This document shows positions 24,822-34,114 of a stretch of 64,000 bases of DNA, piece by piece (the stretch's first letter is position 1; each line of letters begins with the position of its first letter). The notes below the pieces were generated by a model. That model saw only the letters and a list, made by a program, of their open reading frames with translations, was not told where the DNA came from and ran no database searches. The position numbers were made by a program, and so were the translations under genes. The DNA comes from Helicobacter cinaedi CCUG 18818 = ATCC BAA-847 (GTDB lineage: Bacteria > Campylobacterota > Campylobacteria > Campylobacterales > Helicobacteraceae): assembly GCF_000155475.1 (NCBI RefSeq), contig NZ_DS990391.1:693318-757317 (forward strand), in the 5' to 3' direction.

Positions 24822-26043
24822 CCTAGATTCTAACACTTCTTTACAATGCTTGTTTCCCATCTTAGATGAGGCGGAATTTTACAAACAATTAGATGAGCTA
24901 AAAAAGCTTCCTGTATTAAAAATTTTTGATAAGAGAGTAAGCGAGTTTTTACATAGACTCTCACTTCTCATAATGAGTGATAGTGAAGCAAAAAATTATG
25001 CTGATATCATCTCATTTGGCTTTTTTATCCGCAAAACAAATATAGAAAAGCTTAAAAAAGATTATAAGGATTCTTTGCGTAATAGAATAGGCAGGGGATT
25101 AAGCTTTCATATAGCACCATCAAATGTGCCGATAAACTTTGCATATTCTTTAGTGGCTGGACTACTCTCGGGCAATGCAAGTGTGATACGGGTATCTAGC
25201 AAGTTTTTCAAACAAACAGAGATTTTATGCAGACTTTTAGAGAATCTAAAAAGTCAATATGAGATGACACAATATATAAGAATTATACAATATTCACATT
25301 TAAAAGAGATAACAGACAAACTATCATCTTTAGCTGATGTAAGAGTGATTTGGGGTGGAGATACAACGATAAATAACATACGGCAAAGCCCCATAGCACC
25401 TCGTTGCGTAGAGCTATGTTTTGCGGATAGGTATTCTATAAGTGTGATAGATTCTAAATCGCTACTTAAGCTTAATGAGAGTGAGTTACAAACACTTGCA
25501 GGACATTTTTATAATGATACATATTTGTATGACCAAAATGCTTGCTCTTCCCCTAGACTTATCTTTTGGCTTAATAAGGATTATGCCAATGAAGCAAGGA
25601 ATAGATTCTGGCATTATGTGTGGCTTAATATAAAAGATAGATATGAGCTTGAGAGCATTGTAGCCATAGATAAACTTATAACGCAATGTGATGTCGCCCT
25701 AAATATAGATAATGCAAAAATAGAGCATACACACGACAACCTTATCAGCAGAATCTATGTGCCATTGCTAGATGAAAGAGTGGAGAGCTATACCTGTGCG
25801 TGTGGGAGCTTTATAGAATCTAGCGGAGATTGTATAAAAGAAGTCTTGCGTATTGTTTCTAAGCGATTTCAAACTTTGACTTATTTTGGTGTAGATTCTC
25901 AAACTATACTTGAAGAGATTGCTGCTCTTGGGATTTTGGGGATTGATAGAATTGTGCCTATTGGCAAAAGTAGTGATTTTTCACTAATATGGGATGGATA
26001 TGATATTATCAATACGATGAGTAGGGTTATTGATGTGAGATAA
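24778..26043 (+). CDS. LuxC-like acyl-thioester reductase
   Basis: About 421 residues from the ATG at 24778, chosen because the family N-terminus begins here; an open frame upstream (from 24712) only overlaps LuxE. Aldehyde-dehydrogenase-type fold: FHIAPSNVPINFAYSL near 117 for nucleotide binding and DQNACSSPRLIFW near 250, whose Cys matches the LuxC acyl-Cys site. It should reduce an activated acyl group to an aldehyde using NADPH. Last gene of the operon, followed by tRNA-Phe on the opposite strand. Confidence 0.85.
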   Translation: MLKLEDVATPMSKNSLDSNTSLQCLFPILDEAEFYKQLDELKKLPVLKIFDKRVSEFLHRLSLLIMSDSEAKNYADIISFGFFIRKTNIEKLKKDYKDSLRNRIGRGLSFHIAPSNVPINFAYSLVAGLLSGNASVIRVSSKFFKQTEILCRLLENLKSQYEMTQYIRIIQYSHLKEITDKLSSLADVRVIWGGDTTINNIRQSPIAPRCVELCFADRYSISVIDSKSLLKLNESELQTLAGHFYNDTYLYDQNACSSPRLIFWLNKDYANEARNRFWHYVWLNIKDRYELESIVAIDKLITQCDVALNIDNAKIEHTHDNLISRIYVPLLDERVESYTCACGSFIESSGDCIKEVLRIVSKRFQTLTYFGVDSQTILEEIAALGILGIDRIVPIGKSSDFSLIWDGYDIINTMSRVIDVR

Positions 26044-26064
26044 TAGAGTATTGCTTAATAGAAG

Positions 26065-26140
26065 TGGTGGCTCGAGGCGGAATCGAACCACCGACACGGA
26101 GATTTTCAGTCTCCTGCTCTACCGACTGAGCTATCGAGCC
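26065..26140 (-). tRNA. tRNA-Phe (anticodon GAA)
   Basis: 76 bases including an encoded CCA. On the minus strand it begins GGCTCGATAGCTCAG, has anticodon loop CTGAAAA with GAA, the T-arm GGTTCGATTCC and an acceptor stem pairing GGCTCGA with TCGAGCC. It is the boundary between the glycan operon and the decayed chemoreceptor. Confidence 0.96.
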
Positions 26141-26448
26141 ATACAAAAAAGAGTGCGGATTATACTCTGCTTGGTTTGAAATTTGGCTTAAAAAGTGTGA
26201 GAAATATTAAAAATAGATTCTATTTAACATCTCTTTTTTATGAAAAATATGAATTTTCATAGTAGCAGTATTAAATTTTGTTGAGTTAAAATGGCTCGTA
26301 GTTAGAATGAAAACAAGGATACTTTACACTTAATTTACAAAATTTATGCAAATATTACTTCAAATTTGGATTTTTTACTATATAACCCCAAATTCATTGT
26401 GCGATACCAAGTAAGCACATTATTTTAGAATCTGAAATTGAGGGTTAA
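26141..26448. other. 308-base gap; tRNA promoter, otherwise nothing recognised
   Basis: On the minus strand TATAAT (plus-strand ATTATA at 26159-26164) lies 18 bases before the tRNA-Phe 5' end and is its likely -10. The rest is AT-rich leader of the broken chemoreceptor gene, with TATATAA near 26382 as a possible -10 in the plus direction. Confidence 0.6.
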
Positions 26449-28224
26449 ATGTTAAAAAGTGTGAGTGGAAAGATTGCTATCACAATCGTGGCATTGCTTC
26501 TTGTGTCGTTTGCATTGTTGTCTTTGGCGAGTTTCTCTCTTGCTAAATCCAGCATTGTTACAAGCGTGGCACACGGCAAACAGGAGAGTGTGAAAAATGC
26601 GGAGAACTTTATCAACGCATATTTTGAATCTAAACTTCACTTCGTAGAATAGATGGCACAGGATATTGCCCAAAGTGGCGATATGTCTTATGGTACAGTT
26701 GCTAAGAAGTAGAATATGCTTTTAAGCTCACTCCGCATCTTGATGTACTATACATCGGCTATGAAGCTGATGGATTGTTGATTAAAACAGATATTCAGTC
26801 AAAAAATAAAGCTTATATCCTTGATAAAAGCAAAGGCTTTGATTCTCGCACACGCGAGTGGTATCAAGCAGCTAAAAAGACAATGGAATCTGGACTTTCA
26901 CGACCTTTTAATGATATCACAACAGGCGAGTTGATTACTACGGATTTTAGCCTACTTGTAGTAGATGGTAAGCTCGTGGGTGTCATAGGGGCAAATATAT
27001 TTCTCAAAGATTTACAGCACGATTTTGTATCGCTTAAAACAATATCGTTGGCTTTGATGATAGAGGCAATTATAATATCGTGTATTCTGATGAAAAAGTG
27101 CTATTTTCGCAAGATTCACAAAGAAATGAAGTATAGATTTTCTATATATATACTCATACACCCAAAACGCCTAACACTCCATCGGAAATTATCCATTATA
27201 CCTATAGTGGCATAGAAAAAATGGCAGTGTGTATTCTTAATGACCAAAACTGGCTCCTCTGCTCGACGAATTTTGAAGAATATTTTGAGCAGGAGTTATA
27301 TTCACTTTTGATGTCTCAAGTTGGGTTGTTTTTTTTGTCGTTGTTGTGATTGTGGCGATTGTGTTGTATTGGATTGTGGTGTATCAGCTACACCATATCA
27401 AAAATATCACGCAAAGACTTTTAAGCTTTTTTGACTTCATCAATTATAAGACTAAGGATACGCCACTTTTAGATTTGCAGACACAAGATGAGTTTAGCGT
27501 GATGGCAATGGCGATTGATGAGAATATTACAAACACTAACGAATCGCTTTCAAAAGATAAACAAGCTATCGCTCAAACGCTAGAAGTTGTCAAAGCCATA
27601 GAATCTGGCAATATGACAGCACGGGTGAATGTGAAGCCCACTAATCTACAGATTAAAGAGTTTGGCGAGATTTTGAATAAAATGTTAGCCGTATTAGAAT
27701 CTAAAATAGGTGCGGATATGAATATGATTTCTGCGGTATTTGCAGCGTATGAAAGACTTGATTTTACTCACTCTGCCAGTGCGGTAAGTGAGATTAACGC
27801 ATCTATGCATAGCGTGAGTGAGCAAACTACAGAAGCTACCGCTCAAGCCCAAGATATTAAAAATATTGTGAGCATGATTCAGGATATTGCCCAGCAGACA
27901 AATCTCTTAGCACTTAATGCCGCTATTGAAGCCGCTCGTGCTGGGGAACACGGACGGGGCTTTGTGGTTGTGGCTGATGAGGTAAGAAAACTTGCTGAAA
28001 AAACAAGCAAATCGCTAGGCGAGATTGAAGCAAACATTAATATGCTTGTGCAAAGTGTCAATGAGATTTCAGAAGCAGTCAATGAGTAGACTTTGGGACT
28101 GACACAGATTAATGATTCTATTAATCAGATTCAGATGATTACGCAAGAAAATATCCAAATCGCGGACTTGACAAATGGCATTGCAAGTGAGATTTAAGCC
28201 GATGTGCAGAAAAAGAAATTTTAA
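26449..28224 (+). pseudogene. Decayed methyl-accepting chemotaxis protein
   Basis: The remains of a full chemoreceptor. An N-terminal membrane helix (LLVSFALLSLASFSLA), a dCACHE-type sensor segment (DSRTREWYQAAKK, GVIGANIFL), a HAMP-like part and the signalling hairpin [20 protein letters not shown] are all visible, ending DVQKKKF. Stop codons interrupt it at 26650, 26710, 28087 and 28197, and the frame changes near 26709 and again before 27346. It cannot make a full receptor. The signalling tip is well preserved, so decay is recent or the tip was repaired by conversion with the intact receptor at 53382. Confidence 0.9.
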
Positions 28225-28232
28225 CTTACCCT

Positions 28233-28265
28233 AGATTCTACAAAGCATAAGGCGTTGTAGAATCT
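28233..28265. repeat. 11-bp perfect inverted repeat after the pseudogene
   Basis: AGATTCTACAA at 28233-28243 and TTGTAGAATCT at 28255-28265. It contains the over-represented AGATTCT word in both arms. Confidence 0.75.
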
Positions 28266-28273
28266 TAAACTTT

Positions 28274-28311
28274 AGGGTTGTGGCGACTGCCACACAACCC
28301 TTTTATTTTTT
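28274..28311 (+). terminator. Rho-independent terminator
   Basis: GGGTTGTGGC and GCCACACAACCC form a GC-rich hairpin with a small bulge, followed by TTTTATTTTTT. It would end the former chemoreceptor transcript. Confidence 0.8.
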
Positions 28312-28459
28312 GACATCTTCTCTCTTGACAAACACTAGGTGTTAGGCTTTATAATATCGCTCTTAAAGATTTTATATGTTTGTCTAAACCCGCTTGTTAG
28401 CATTTTTCATAGACAAATATTATAGAATCTTAGCTATTTTACTACCCAAAGGAATTTTT

Positions 28460-29554
28460 ATGCTTTTAGAAGAAAACTTAGCCCAAGCCAACAATGGGCA
28501 AAAAATCACCGCAAAAGGCTATGCAGTTACGCACAAAGATGATACATTTAAGCCATTTAGCTTCACTCGCCACGCAATGGGTGAGAATGATATTTTACTT
28601 GAGATTCTGTATGCTGGAATCTGCCATAGCGATATACACTCCGCTAGAAGTGAGTGGAAAGAGGGAATTTATCCTATGGTCCCCGGGCACGAGATAGCCG
28701 GGCGTGTGGTAGCTGTGGGCAAAAATGTGAGTAAGTTTAAGATCGGCGATTATGCGGGGGTTGGCTGTATGGTGAATTCCTGTGGGGAGTGTAGTGCTTG
28801 TAAGCAAAGCCAAGAGCAGTTTTGCGAGAATGGCAAGGCGGTTTTTACCTATGATTGCCTTGATTGCTTCCACGATAATGCCCCAACCTATGGCGGCTAC
28901 TCAAATAATATCGTTGTGAGTGAAAACTTTGCGATACAAGTGCCGCACAATGCCCCGCTGGAGAAAGTCGCTCCACTGCTTTGTGCTGGGATCACCACTT
29001 ATAGCCCCTTAAAATTTAGCAAAGTAAAAAAGGGCGATAAAGTCGCAGTAGCGGGATTTGGCGGACTTGGGCTTATGGCGGTGAAATACGCCCTGTATCT
29101 TGGGGCGGAAGTGAGTGTCTTTGCACGAAATACACTTAAAGCACAAGAAGCTAAGAATCTAGGCGTGAAAGCCCTTTACACAAGTGCGAGTGAATGCAAA
29201 GAGCGATTTAACTTTATCATATCTACCATTCCTACGGCTTATGATGTCAATAGCTATGTGGATTTGCTGAAATTTGGCGGTGAGATGGCGATTGTGGGGC
29301 TGCCGCCTGTGGAGCTAAAAACGCATATTGATGTAACAAGGCTTGTTTTTTCTGCGGGGAAAAAGGTGTATGGCTCACTCATTGGCGGCATAAAAGAGAC
29401 GCAAGAAATGCTAGATATTTCCGTGCAGCAGGGAATCTACCCTGAAGTAGAAATCATTAGTGTAAAGGACATTGACAAAGCATATAGCAATCTTACAAGC
29501 GGGAAGGCAAGATTCCGCTATGTGATTGATATGGGAAGCTTGGAGGGGGAGTAA
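28460..29554 (+). CDS. Zinc-dependent alcohol dehydrogenase (cinnamyl-alcohol-dehydrogenase-like)
   Basis: 364 residues from the ATG at 28460, preceded by AAAGGAA; the longer frame to 28394 lacks a ribosome site. GICHSDIHS and PGHEIAGRV give the catalytic zinc ligands, CGECSACKQSQEQFC the structural zinc ligands, and VAGFGGLGLMAVKYA the NADP-binding loop. This is the CAD/YahK subgroup, usually NADPH-dependent aldehyde reductases; Helicobacter pylori has one. Physiological substrate is uncertain. Confidence 0.92.
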   Translation: MLLEENLAQANNGQKITAKGYAVTHKDDTFKPFSFTRHAMGENDILLEILYAGICHSDIHSARSEWKEGIYPMVPGHEIAGRVVAVGKNVSKFKIGDYAGVGCMVNSCGECSACKQSQEQFCENGKAVFTYDCLDCFHDNAPTYGGYSNNIVVSENFAIQVPHNAPLEKVAPLLCAGITTYSPLKFSKVKKGDKVAVAGFGGLGLMAVKYALYLGAEVSVFARNTLKAQEAKNLGVKALYTSASECKERFNFIISTIPTAYDVNSYVDLLKFGGEMAIVGLPPVELKTHIDVTRLVFSAGKKVYGSLIGGIKETQEMLDISVQQGIYPEVEIISVKDIDKAYSNLTSGKARFRYVIDMGSLEGE

Positions 29555-29645
29555 AGGCACAGCAAAGATTCTAGCAGAATCCTTGCTATTTGGTATATTC
29601 TACCCAAAGCATATTGATACATTTTATTTAAGACAAAGGCGTTTA

Positions 29646-32600
29646 ATGATTACACAAGATAATTTACAAGAAGTGCTAGAGATTTTGGGGTTTGAATCTC
29701 TCTCTACGGGGGGGGGGGGCAAAAAGCCAAAATTTAAAAGTCTAGAGTCTAAAATAGCAGAATCCAACAAGCTAGAATCTAAACAAGCACATATCTACAC
29801 AAAGACCATAAACTCCTACATAATGCAAGTGGATTTTGCTAACCAAAAGCTTATTTACCCACAAGGGATAAAGATACACGACACCACGACTTCAAACTTC
29901 TCTCACCCTGAAAATTTTGTAGTCTTTGAATGTGTGCATAGATTATTAGAAAAAGGCTATAAAGCAGAATCTTTAGAGCTAGAGCCAAGATGGCAGCTAG
30001 GCAGAGAAGCAAAAAGTGGCAAAGCCGATATTCTAGTATATGATAATAAAAATGCCTCTTACTTACTCATAGAGTGCAAAACCGCAGGAGAAAATACCAA
30101 AAACAAAAGCGAATTTAGCAAAGAATGGGAGAGAATGCAAAATAATGGCGGACAACTTTTTAGCTATTTTCAGCAAGAAAAATCCACAAAATTTTTGTGC
30201 CTTTACGCCAGCGATTTAGAAGCAGAATCTAAAAGCATAAAATATCAAAATTACATTATCCAAGCCTTTGATAATGACGAATACTTGCAAGAAAACGATA
30301 TAGAAAAATCCTACAAAAAAGCAAGTAATAACACCGAGCTTTTTGCAGTATGGAAAGAGAGCTATGAATTGCAATTTTTCACGCAAGGCATTTTTGAAAA
30401 TGATGTGAATGCTTATAAGATTCTAGAGACAACCCCCACTTTTTCTAAGCTAAAAGAGCTAAAAGAAGAGGGTAAATACCACGAGTTTGCTAAGATTTTA
30501 CGCAAACATAATATTTCAGGCAAGGAAAATGCCTTCGATAAACTTGTAAATATCTTTTTATGTAAAATCTATGATGAAAGCTTTAATAAAAACAATCTTA
30601 AATTTGGTTATTTTGGCGTTATGGCAGATACTTATGCGAGTATGCAAGATAGGCTAATGCTCCTTTACAAAGAAGCGATGAGTGAGTTTTTGGGCGAGGA
30701 GATTACCTTTGTCTCTAATGATGATATAGAAAAAGCCTTTAAAAAACTTCACGCAAACGATTTAAAAGCCCAGATTCAAAAGCATATCAAAGAGCTTAAA
30801 TTCTACTCCAACAACGACTTTGCCTTTTTAGAAGTGCATAATAAAGAGCTATTCTTACAAAACGCCATAGTGCTAAAAGAAATTATCGAGCTTTTTGCTC
30901 CCTACAAACTCACGCAAAATTCCACCAATCAATTCTTGGGCAATCTTTTTGAGCTTTTCTTACAAAAAGGTATGAAGCAAGATGAAGGGCAGTTTTTCAC
31001 CCCGATTCAAATTTGTGAATTCATTATGTATTCCTTACCGCTAGACTCTATGACAAAGGCTTCTAAGCCTTTAAAAGTGCTTGACTTTGCTTGTGGGGCA
31101 GGACATTTTCTAAACACTTATGCAAACGAACTGAAACGCTACATTAAGCAGGATTTGCAAGAGCATTACAAACAAATTTATGGCATTGAGAAAGAATACC
31201 GCTTAAGTAAAGTCGCAAAAGTCTCTTCTGCAATGTATGGACAAAATGAAATCAATATCCTTTATGCAGATGCCCTTGCCACACACGAGCTAGAAAATCC
31301 CAAAACAGATAAAGGCAATAAGCAAAAACCCCAAATCAATAACCACAGCTTTGATTTACTTATCGCTAATCCCCCTTATTCTGTTAAAGGCTTTTTAGAG
31401 ACCTTGAGTGCTAAATCCAAAAAGATCTACACGCTTTTTACTAATGATATAAATATAGAGACAAATAACGCCATTGAATGCTTTTTTATAGAGAGGGCAA
31501 ACCAGCTTTTAAGAGATAATGCAAAAGCCGCCATTATCCTGCCAAGCTCTATTTTAAACAAAGATGGCATTTATAAAAGCACAAGAGAGATTTTATTTGC
31601 TAATTTTGATTTTATCGCTATTGTAGAGTTAGGCTCTCAAACTTTTGGGGCGACAGGCACAAATACCATTATTCTATTTTTACGCAAAAAGGAAAATTAC
31701 ACACCAGAAAATACAACCATTTCGCAAGATTATAGCAATATCAAAAACTACATAGAAAGCGGCAATTTATTACGCAATGAAACCTATAAAAATTATGTTA
31801 AAGCCTTTAATGCCTATTGTGATTTTAGGGGCTTTGATAAAGGGGAGTATGAGAGCTTTTTAAATGGGAGTTTAGAATCTCAACTTGTCATTATGAGCGT
31901 AGCGAATAATCTCAAAAAACACAATAGAGATATTTCGCCTATGGCTCAATATGACAAAAATTTAGAATCTAATCATAATTTAGACAAAGCCCCAAGTGAA
32001 ACCAAAGACACAGAACAAAATATTAAAAGCCCTCAAAGCACAACACAGCTTTTAGGGCTAGATACTTTTAAAGAATACCACGCCGCCTTTAAAGAAACAA
32101 GCGATTATAAAAAGCTAGTAGAATCCAAAGCTTATAAAGATTCTAAAGACAAAGACACCTTAACGCATAACGCCTTTTTAGCTTACGCAAGAGCGATAGA
32201 AAAAGATAAATTACTCTATTTCTCTCTAAGTTTCAATCAAGCCCCTATCATCATCAAAGCCCCAAATGATAACAAAGAGCAGAAAAGATTTTTAGGCTAT
32301 GAATGGAGTAATCGCAAAGGTGATGAAGGCTTAAAAGAGCTAAATAGTCCCTACCTTAGCCCCCTTTTTGAAAGGGATAATCCGCAAAATGAAAACAAAC
32401 TAGCCCACCTTATCCGCCAAGCATTTTTAGAAATCTCTAGTCCTATTCCGCAAGACTTAAGCCCCTATGCTTTTAAGGCAAAACTCATAGATATGCTAGA
32501 CTTTAGCAAAGTAGATTTTAATAAGGCTATAAGTTTAAATCCTATCAATTCACAAGGCGAGGGCAAGGCACAGAATCCTTTTGAAAATTGTAAATATGAG

Positions 32601-33161
32601 TTAGTAAAGTTAGAATCTGTTTGCAAAATGTATCAGCCACAAACTATTACAGCAAAAGAAATTTTAGAACAAGGACAATATAAAGTTTATGGTGCAAATG
32701 GCGTAATAGGATTTTACGATAAATATAATCACAAAGATGCTGAAGTAGCAATGACTTGCAGGGGTGCAACTTGCGGAACTATTAACTTTACAGAACCAGA
32801 ATCTTGGATTACAGGTAATGCGATGATAATAACGCCATTAGAAAAAAACCTTATATTAAAAAAATTTTTAATTTATATTTTGCCGCTGTCAAACATAAAA
32901 AGCGTTATTACAGGTGCGGCTCAACCTCAAATCACAAGAACTAATTTGTCGCAACTAAAAATTCCCTTGCCACCTTTAGAGATTCAAACTCAAATCGTAG
33001 CAGAATGTGAAAAAGTAGAAGAGCAATATAACACCATAAGAATGAGTATAGAAAAATACCAAGAGTTGATTAAAGCGATTTTAGTCAAATGCGGTATTAT
33101 TGCAAATACTGATGAATCTATCGGGGGGGGGGCAGTAGAGACTTCATCACTTCCTTGCTAG
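29646..33161 (+). CDS. Single-chain restriction-methylation-specificity enzyme, phase-variable
   Basis: About 1171 residues from ATG 29646. Domains in order: a nuclease region with GKADILVYD and LLIECKT near 126-146 (PD-(D/E)XK type), a helical connector, an N6-adenine methylase with VLDFACGAGHF near 480 and IANPPYS near 575, then one target-recognition domain from about 980 to the end (PLPPLEIQTQIV). A G12 tract (29708-29719) near codon 21 leaves the gene in frame. A second G10 tract (33123-33132) just before the stop decides whether the next frame is added. A palindromic element sits at 31885-31957, around residues 747-770. Most like type IIG or fused type I systems. Confidence 0.88.
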   Translation: MITQDNLQEVLEILGFESLSTGGGGKKPKFKSLESKIAESNKLESKQAHIYTKTINSYIMQVDFANQKLIYPQGIKIHDTTTSNFSHPENFVVFECVHRLLEKGYKAESLELEPRWQLGREAKSGKADILVYDNKNASYLLIECKTAGENTKNKSEFSKEWERMQNNGGQLFSYFQQEKSTKFLCLYASDLEAESKSIKYQNYIIQAFDNDEYLQENDIEKSYKKASNNTELFAVWKESYELQFFTQGIFENDVNAYKILETTPTFSKLKELKEEGKYHEFAKILRKHNISGKENAFDKLVNIFLCKIYDESFNKNNLKFGYFGVMADTYASMQDRLMLLYKEAMSEFLGEEITFVSNDDIEKAFKKLHANDLKAQIQKHIKELKFYSNNDFAFLEVHNKELFLQNAIVLKEIIELFAPYKLTQNSTNQFLGNLFELFLQKGMKQDEGQFFTPIQICEFIMYSLPLDSMTKASKPLKVLDFACGAGHFLNTYANELKRYIKQDLQEHYKQIYGIEKEYRLSKVAKVSSAMYGQNEINILYADALATHELENPKTDKGNKQKPQINNHSFDLLIANPPYSVKGFLETLSAKSKKIYTLFTNDINIETNNAIECFFIERANQLLRDNAKAAIILPSSILNKDGIYKSTREILFANFDFIAIVELGSQTFGATGTNTIILFLRKKENYTPENTTISQDYSNIKNYIESGNLLRNETYKNYVKAFNAYCDFRGFDKGEYESFLNGSLESQLVIMSVANNLKKHNRDISPMAQYDKNLESNHNLDKAPSETKDTEQNIKSPQSTTQLLGLDTFKEYHAAFKETSDYKKLVESKAYKDSKDKDTLTHNAFLAYARAIEKDKLLYFSLSFNQAPIIIKAPNDNKEQKRFLGYEWSNRKGDEGLKELNSPYLSPLFERDNPQNENKLAHLIRQAFLEISSPIPQDLSPYAFKAKLIDMLDFSKVDFNKAISLNPINSQGEGKAQNPFENCKYELVKLESVCKMYQPQTITAKEILEQGQYKVYGANGVIGFYDKYNHKDAEVAMTCRGATCGTINFTEPESWITGNAMIITPLEKNLILKKFLIYILPLSNIKSVITGAAQPQITRTNLSQLKIPLPPLEIQTQIVAECEKVEEQYNTIRMSIEKYQELIKAILVKCGIIANTDESIGGGAVETSSLPC
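29708..29719 (+). repeat. G12 homopolymer near the 5' end of the restriction-modification gene
   Basis: Encodes four consecutive Gly after Thr at about residue 21. Twelve G keeps the long frame open, so the enzyme is predicted ON in this sequence. Confidence 0.9.
31885..31957 (+). repeat. Palindromic element inside the restriction-modification gene
   Basis: TTGTCATTATGAGC at the left end and GCTCAATATGACAA at the right, 73 bases. It is read as VIMSVANN and SPMAQYDKN, a different left-end frame from the CHTERSEVS copies. Confidence 0.85.
33123..33132 (+). repeat. G10 homopolymer between two target-recognition domains
   Basis: At ten G the enzyme stops at 33161. One more G (or two fewer) would read through into the downstream frame and add the second target-recognition domain. 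Confidence 0.9.
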
Positions 33162-33967
33162 ATTCTATACAAGAGTTAGAATCTAAGCTAGATTTTGACC
33201 TTTTGACTAGTTGTATCAACTCCGCCCCTTGTCATACTGAGCGTGAGCTAGTATCTACAAATACAGAATCTAACCCTGTCATTTTGAGCAATAGCGAAAA
33301 ATCTAAAAATAAGCTAGATTTTTCGCCTTTTTCAAAGGCTCAAAATGACAACCTAAAAACCCTTTTAGATTCTATCCCCACCCCACCACCGCAAGGATGG
33401 GATACAATCAAGCTCGGCCAAGTATGCGAAATTATAAGAGGAATAACATACGACAAAACAGAGCAAACAACGGAAAAGACACAAAATATAGTATTAACTG
33501 CGGATAATATTACCCTTAACAACACCTTTGAGCTTTCAAAAATGATTTATCTTAAGCAAGATTTTATAGGAGATAAAAATAAAATTTTGCGAAAAAATGA
33601 TATTTTTATGTGTTTTTCAAGTGGAAGCTTAAAACATATAGGAAAAGTGGCTTTTATAGATAAAGATACCGAATACTATGCTGGAGGATTTATGGGAATT
33701 TTAAGAAGTCGTTTTAATGCAAAATTTGTTTTCTATACTATTGCAAATGATGATTTTAAACAAAAACTTGAAAATTCTGCAACAGGTTCAAATATCAACA
33801 ATTTATCAGGCAAAATTAACGACTTGAAAATCCCCCTCCCGCCCCTTGAAGCACAAGAGAAAATTATATCCGTTGTTGAAAAGATAGAATCCACCATCAG
33901 CCTTTTAGAGTGCCACAAGCCAGAATCTAAAAATAGCGAGATTTTGCAACACTTTTTGCAAGGGTAG
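33155..33967 (+). CDS. Second target-recognition (HsdS-like) domain, joined to the upstream enzyme only after frameshift
   Basis: 270 residues in a different frame from the preceding enzyme. After an N-terminal linker made largely of palindromic-element sequence, WDTIKLGQVCEIIRG begins a type I S-subunit-like recognition domain that ends IPLPPLEAQEKIISVVEKI, the conserved helix. The frame is open back to the G10 tract, so a G11 allele would give one protein of about 1440 residues with two recognition domains. Independent translation from TTG 33155 is possible but no good ribosome site is seen. Confidence 0.82.
   Translation: MLDSIQELESKLDFDLLTSCINSAPCHTERELVSTNTESNPVILSNSEKSKNKLDFSPFSKAQNDNLKTLLDSIPTPPPQGWDTIKLGQVCEIIRGITYDKTEQTTEKTQNIVLTADNITLNNTFELSKMIYLKQDFIGDKNKILRKNDIFMCFSSGSLKHIGKVAFIDKDTEYYAGGFMGILRSRFNAKFVFYTIANDDFKQKLENSATGSNINNLSGKINDLKIPLPPLEAQEKIISVVEKIESTISLLECHKPESKNSEILQHFLQG
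33277..33350 (+). repeat. Near-complete palindromic element, reference copy
   Basis: TGTCATTTTGAGC (33277-33289) pairs perfectly with GCTCAAAATGACA (33338-33350); inside, GCGAAAAATCTA (33294-33305) pairs perfectly with TAGATTTTTCGC (33315-33326). A left half-copy, TTGTCATACTGAGCG, precedes it at 33229-33256. Confidence 0.9.
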
Positions 33968-34114
33968 TAATAAGCATAGCATTATGTCCTAAGCAAATGC
34001 TTATGTATAATATCATTAAAAATCTGTTGTGGTTTAAAAATCTTATGTATTGTAGAATCTAAGTGAAATAAGAGACAGAAATCCTTGGAAAAAATTTTAT
34101 GATTTAGCAAGGCT

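Noticed and set aside
22049-26043. A bioluminescence (lux) operon
   Set aside because: Only LuxE- and LuxC-like genes are present. There is no luciferase LuxA/LuxB or LuxD, and the neighbours are glycan, carrier-protein and transketolase genes.
26775-28089. Separate short genes within the broken chemoreceptor
   Set aside because: The fragments follow each other in the domain order of one receptor and lack ribosome sites; they are pieces of one pseudogene.
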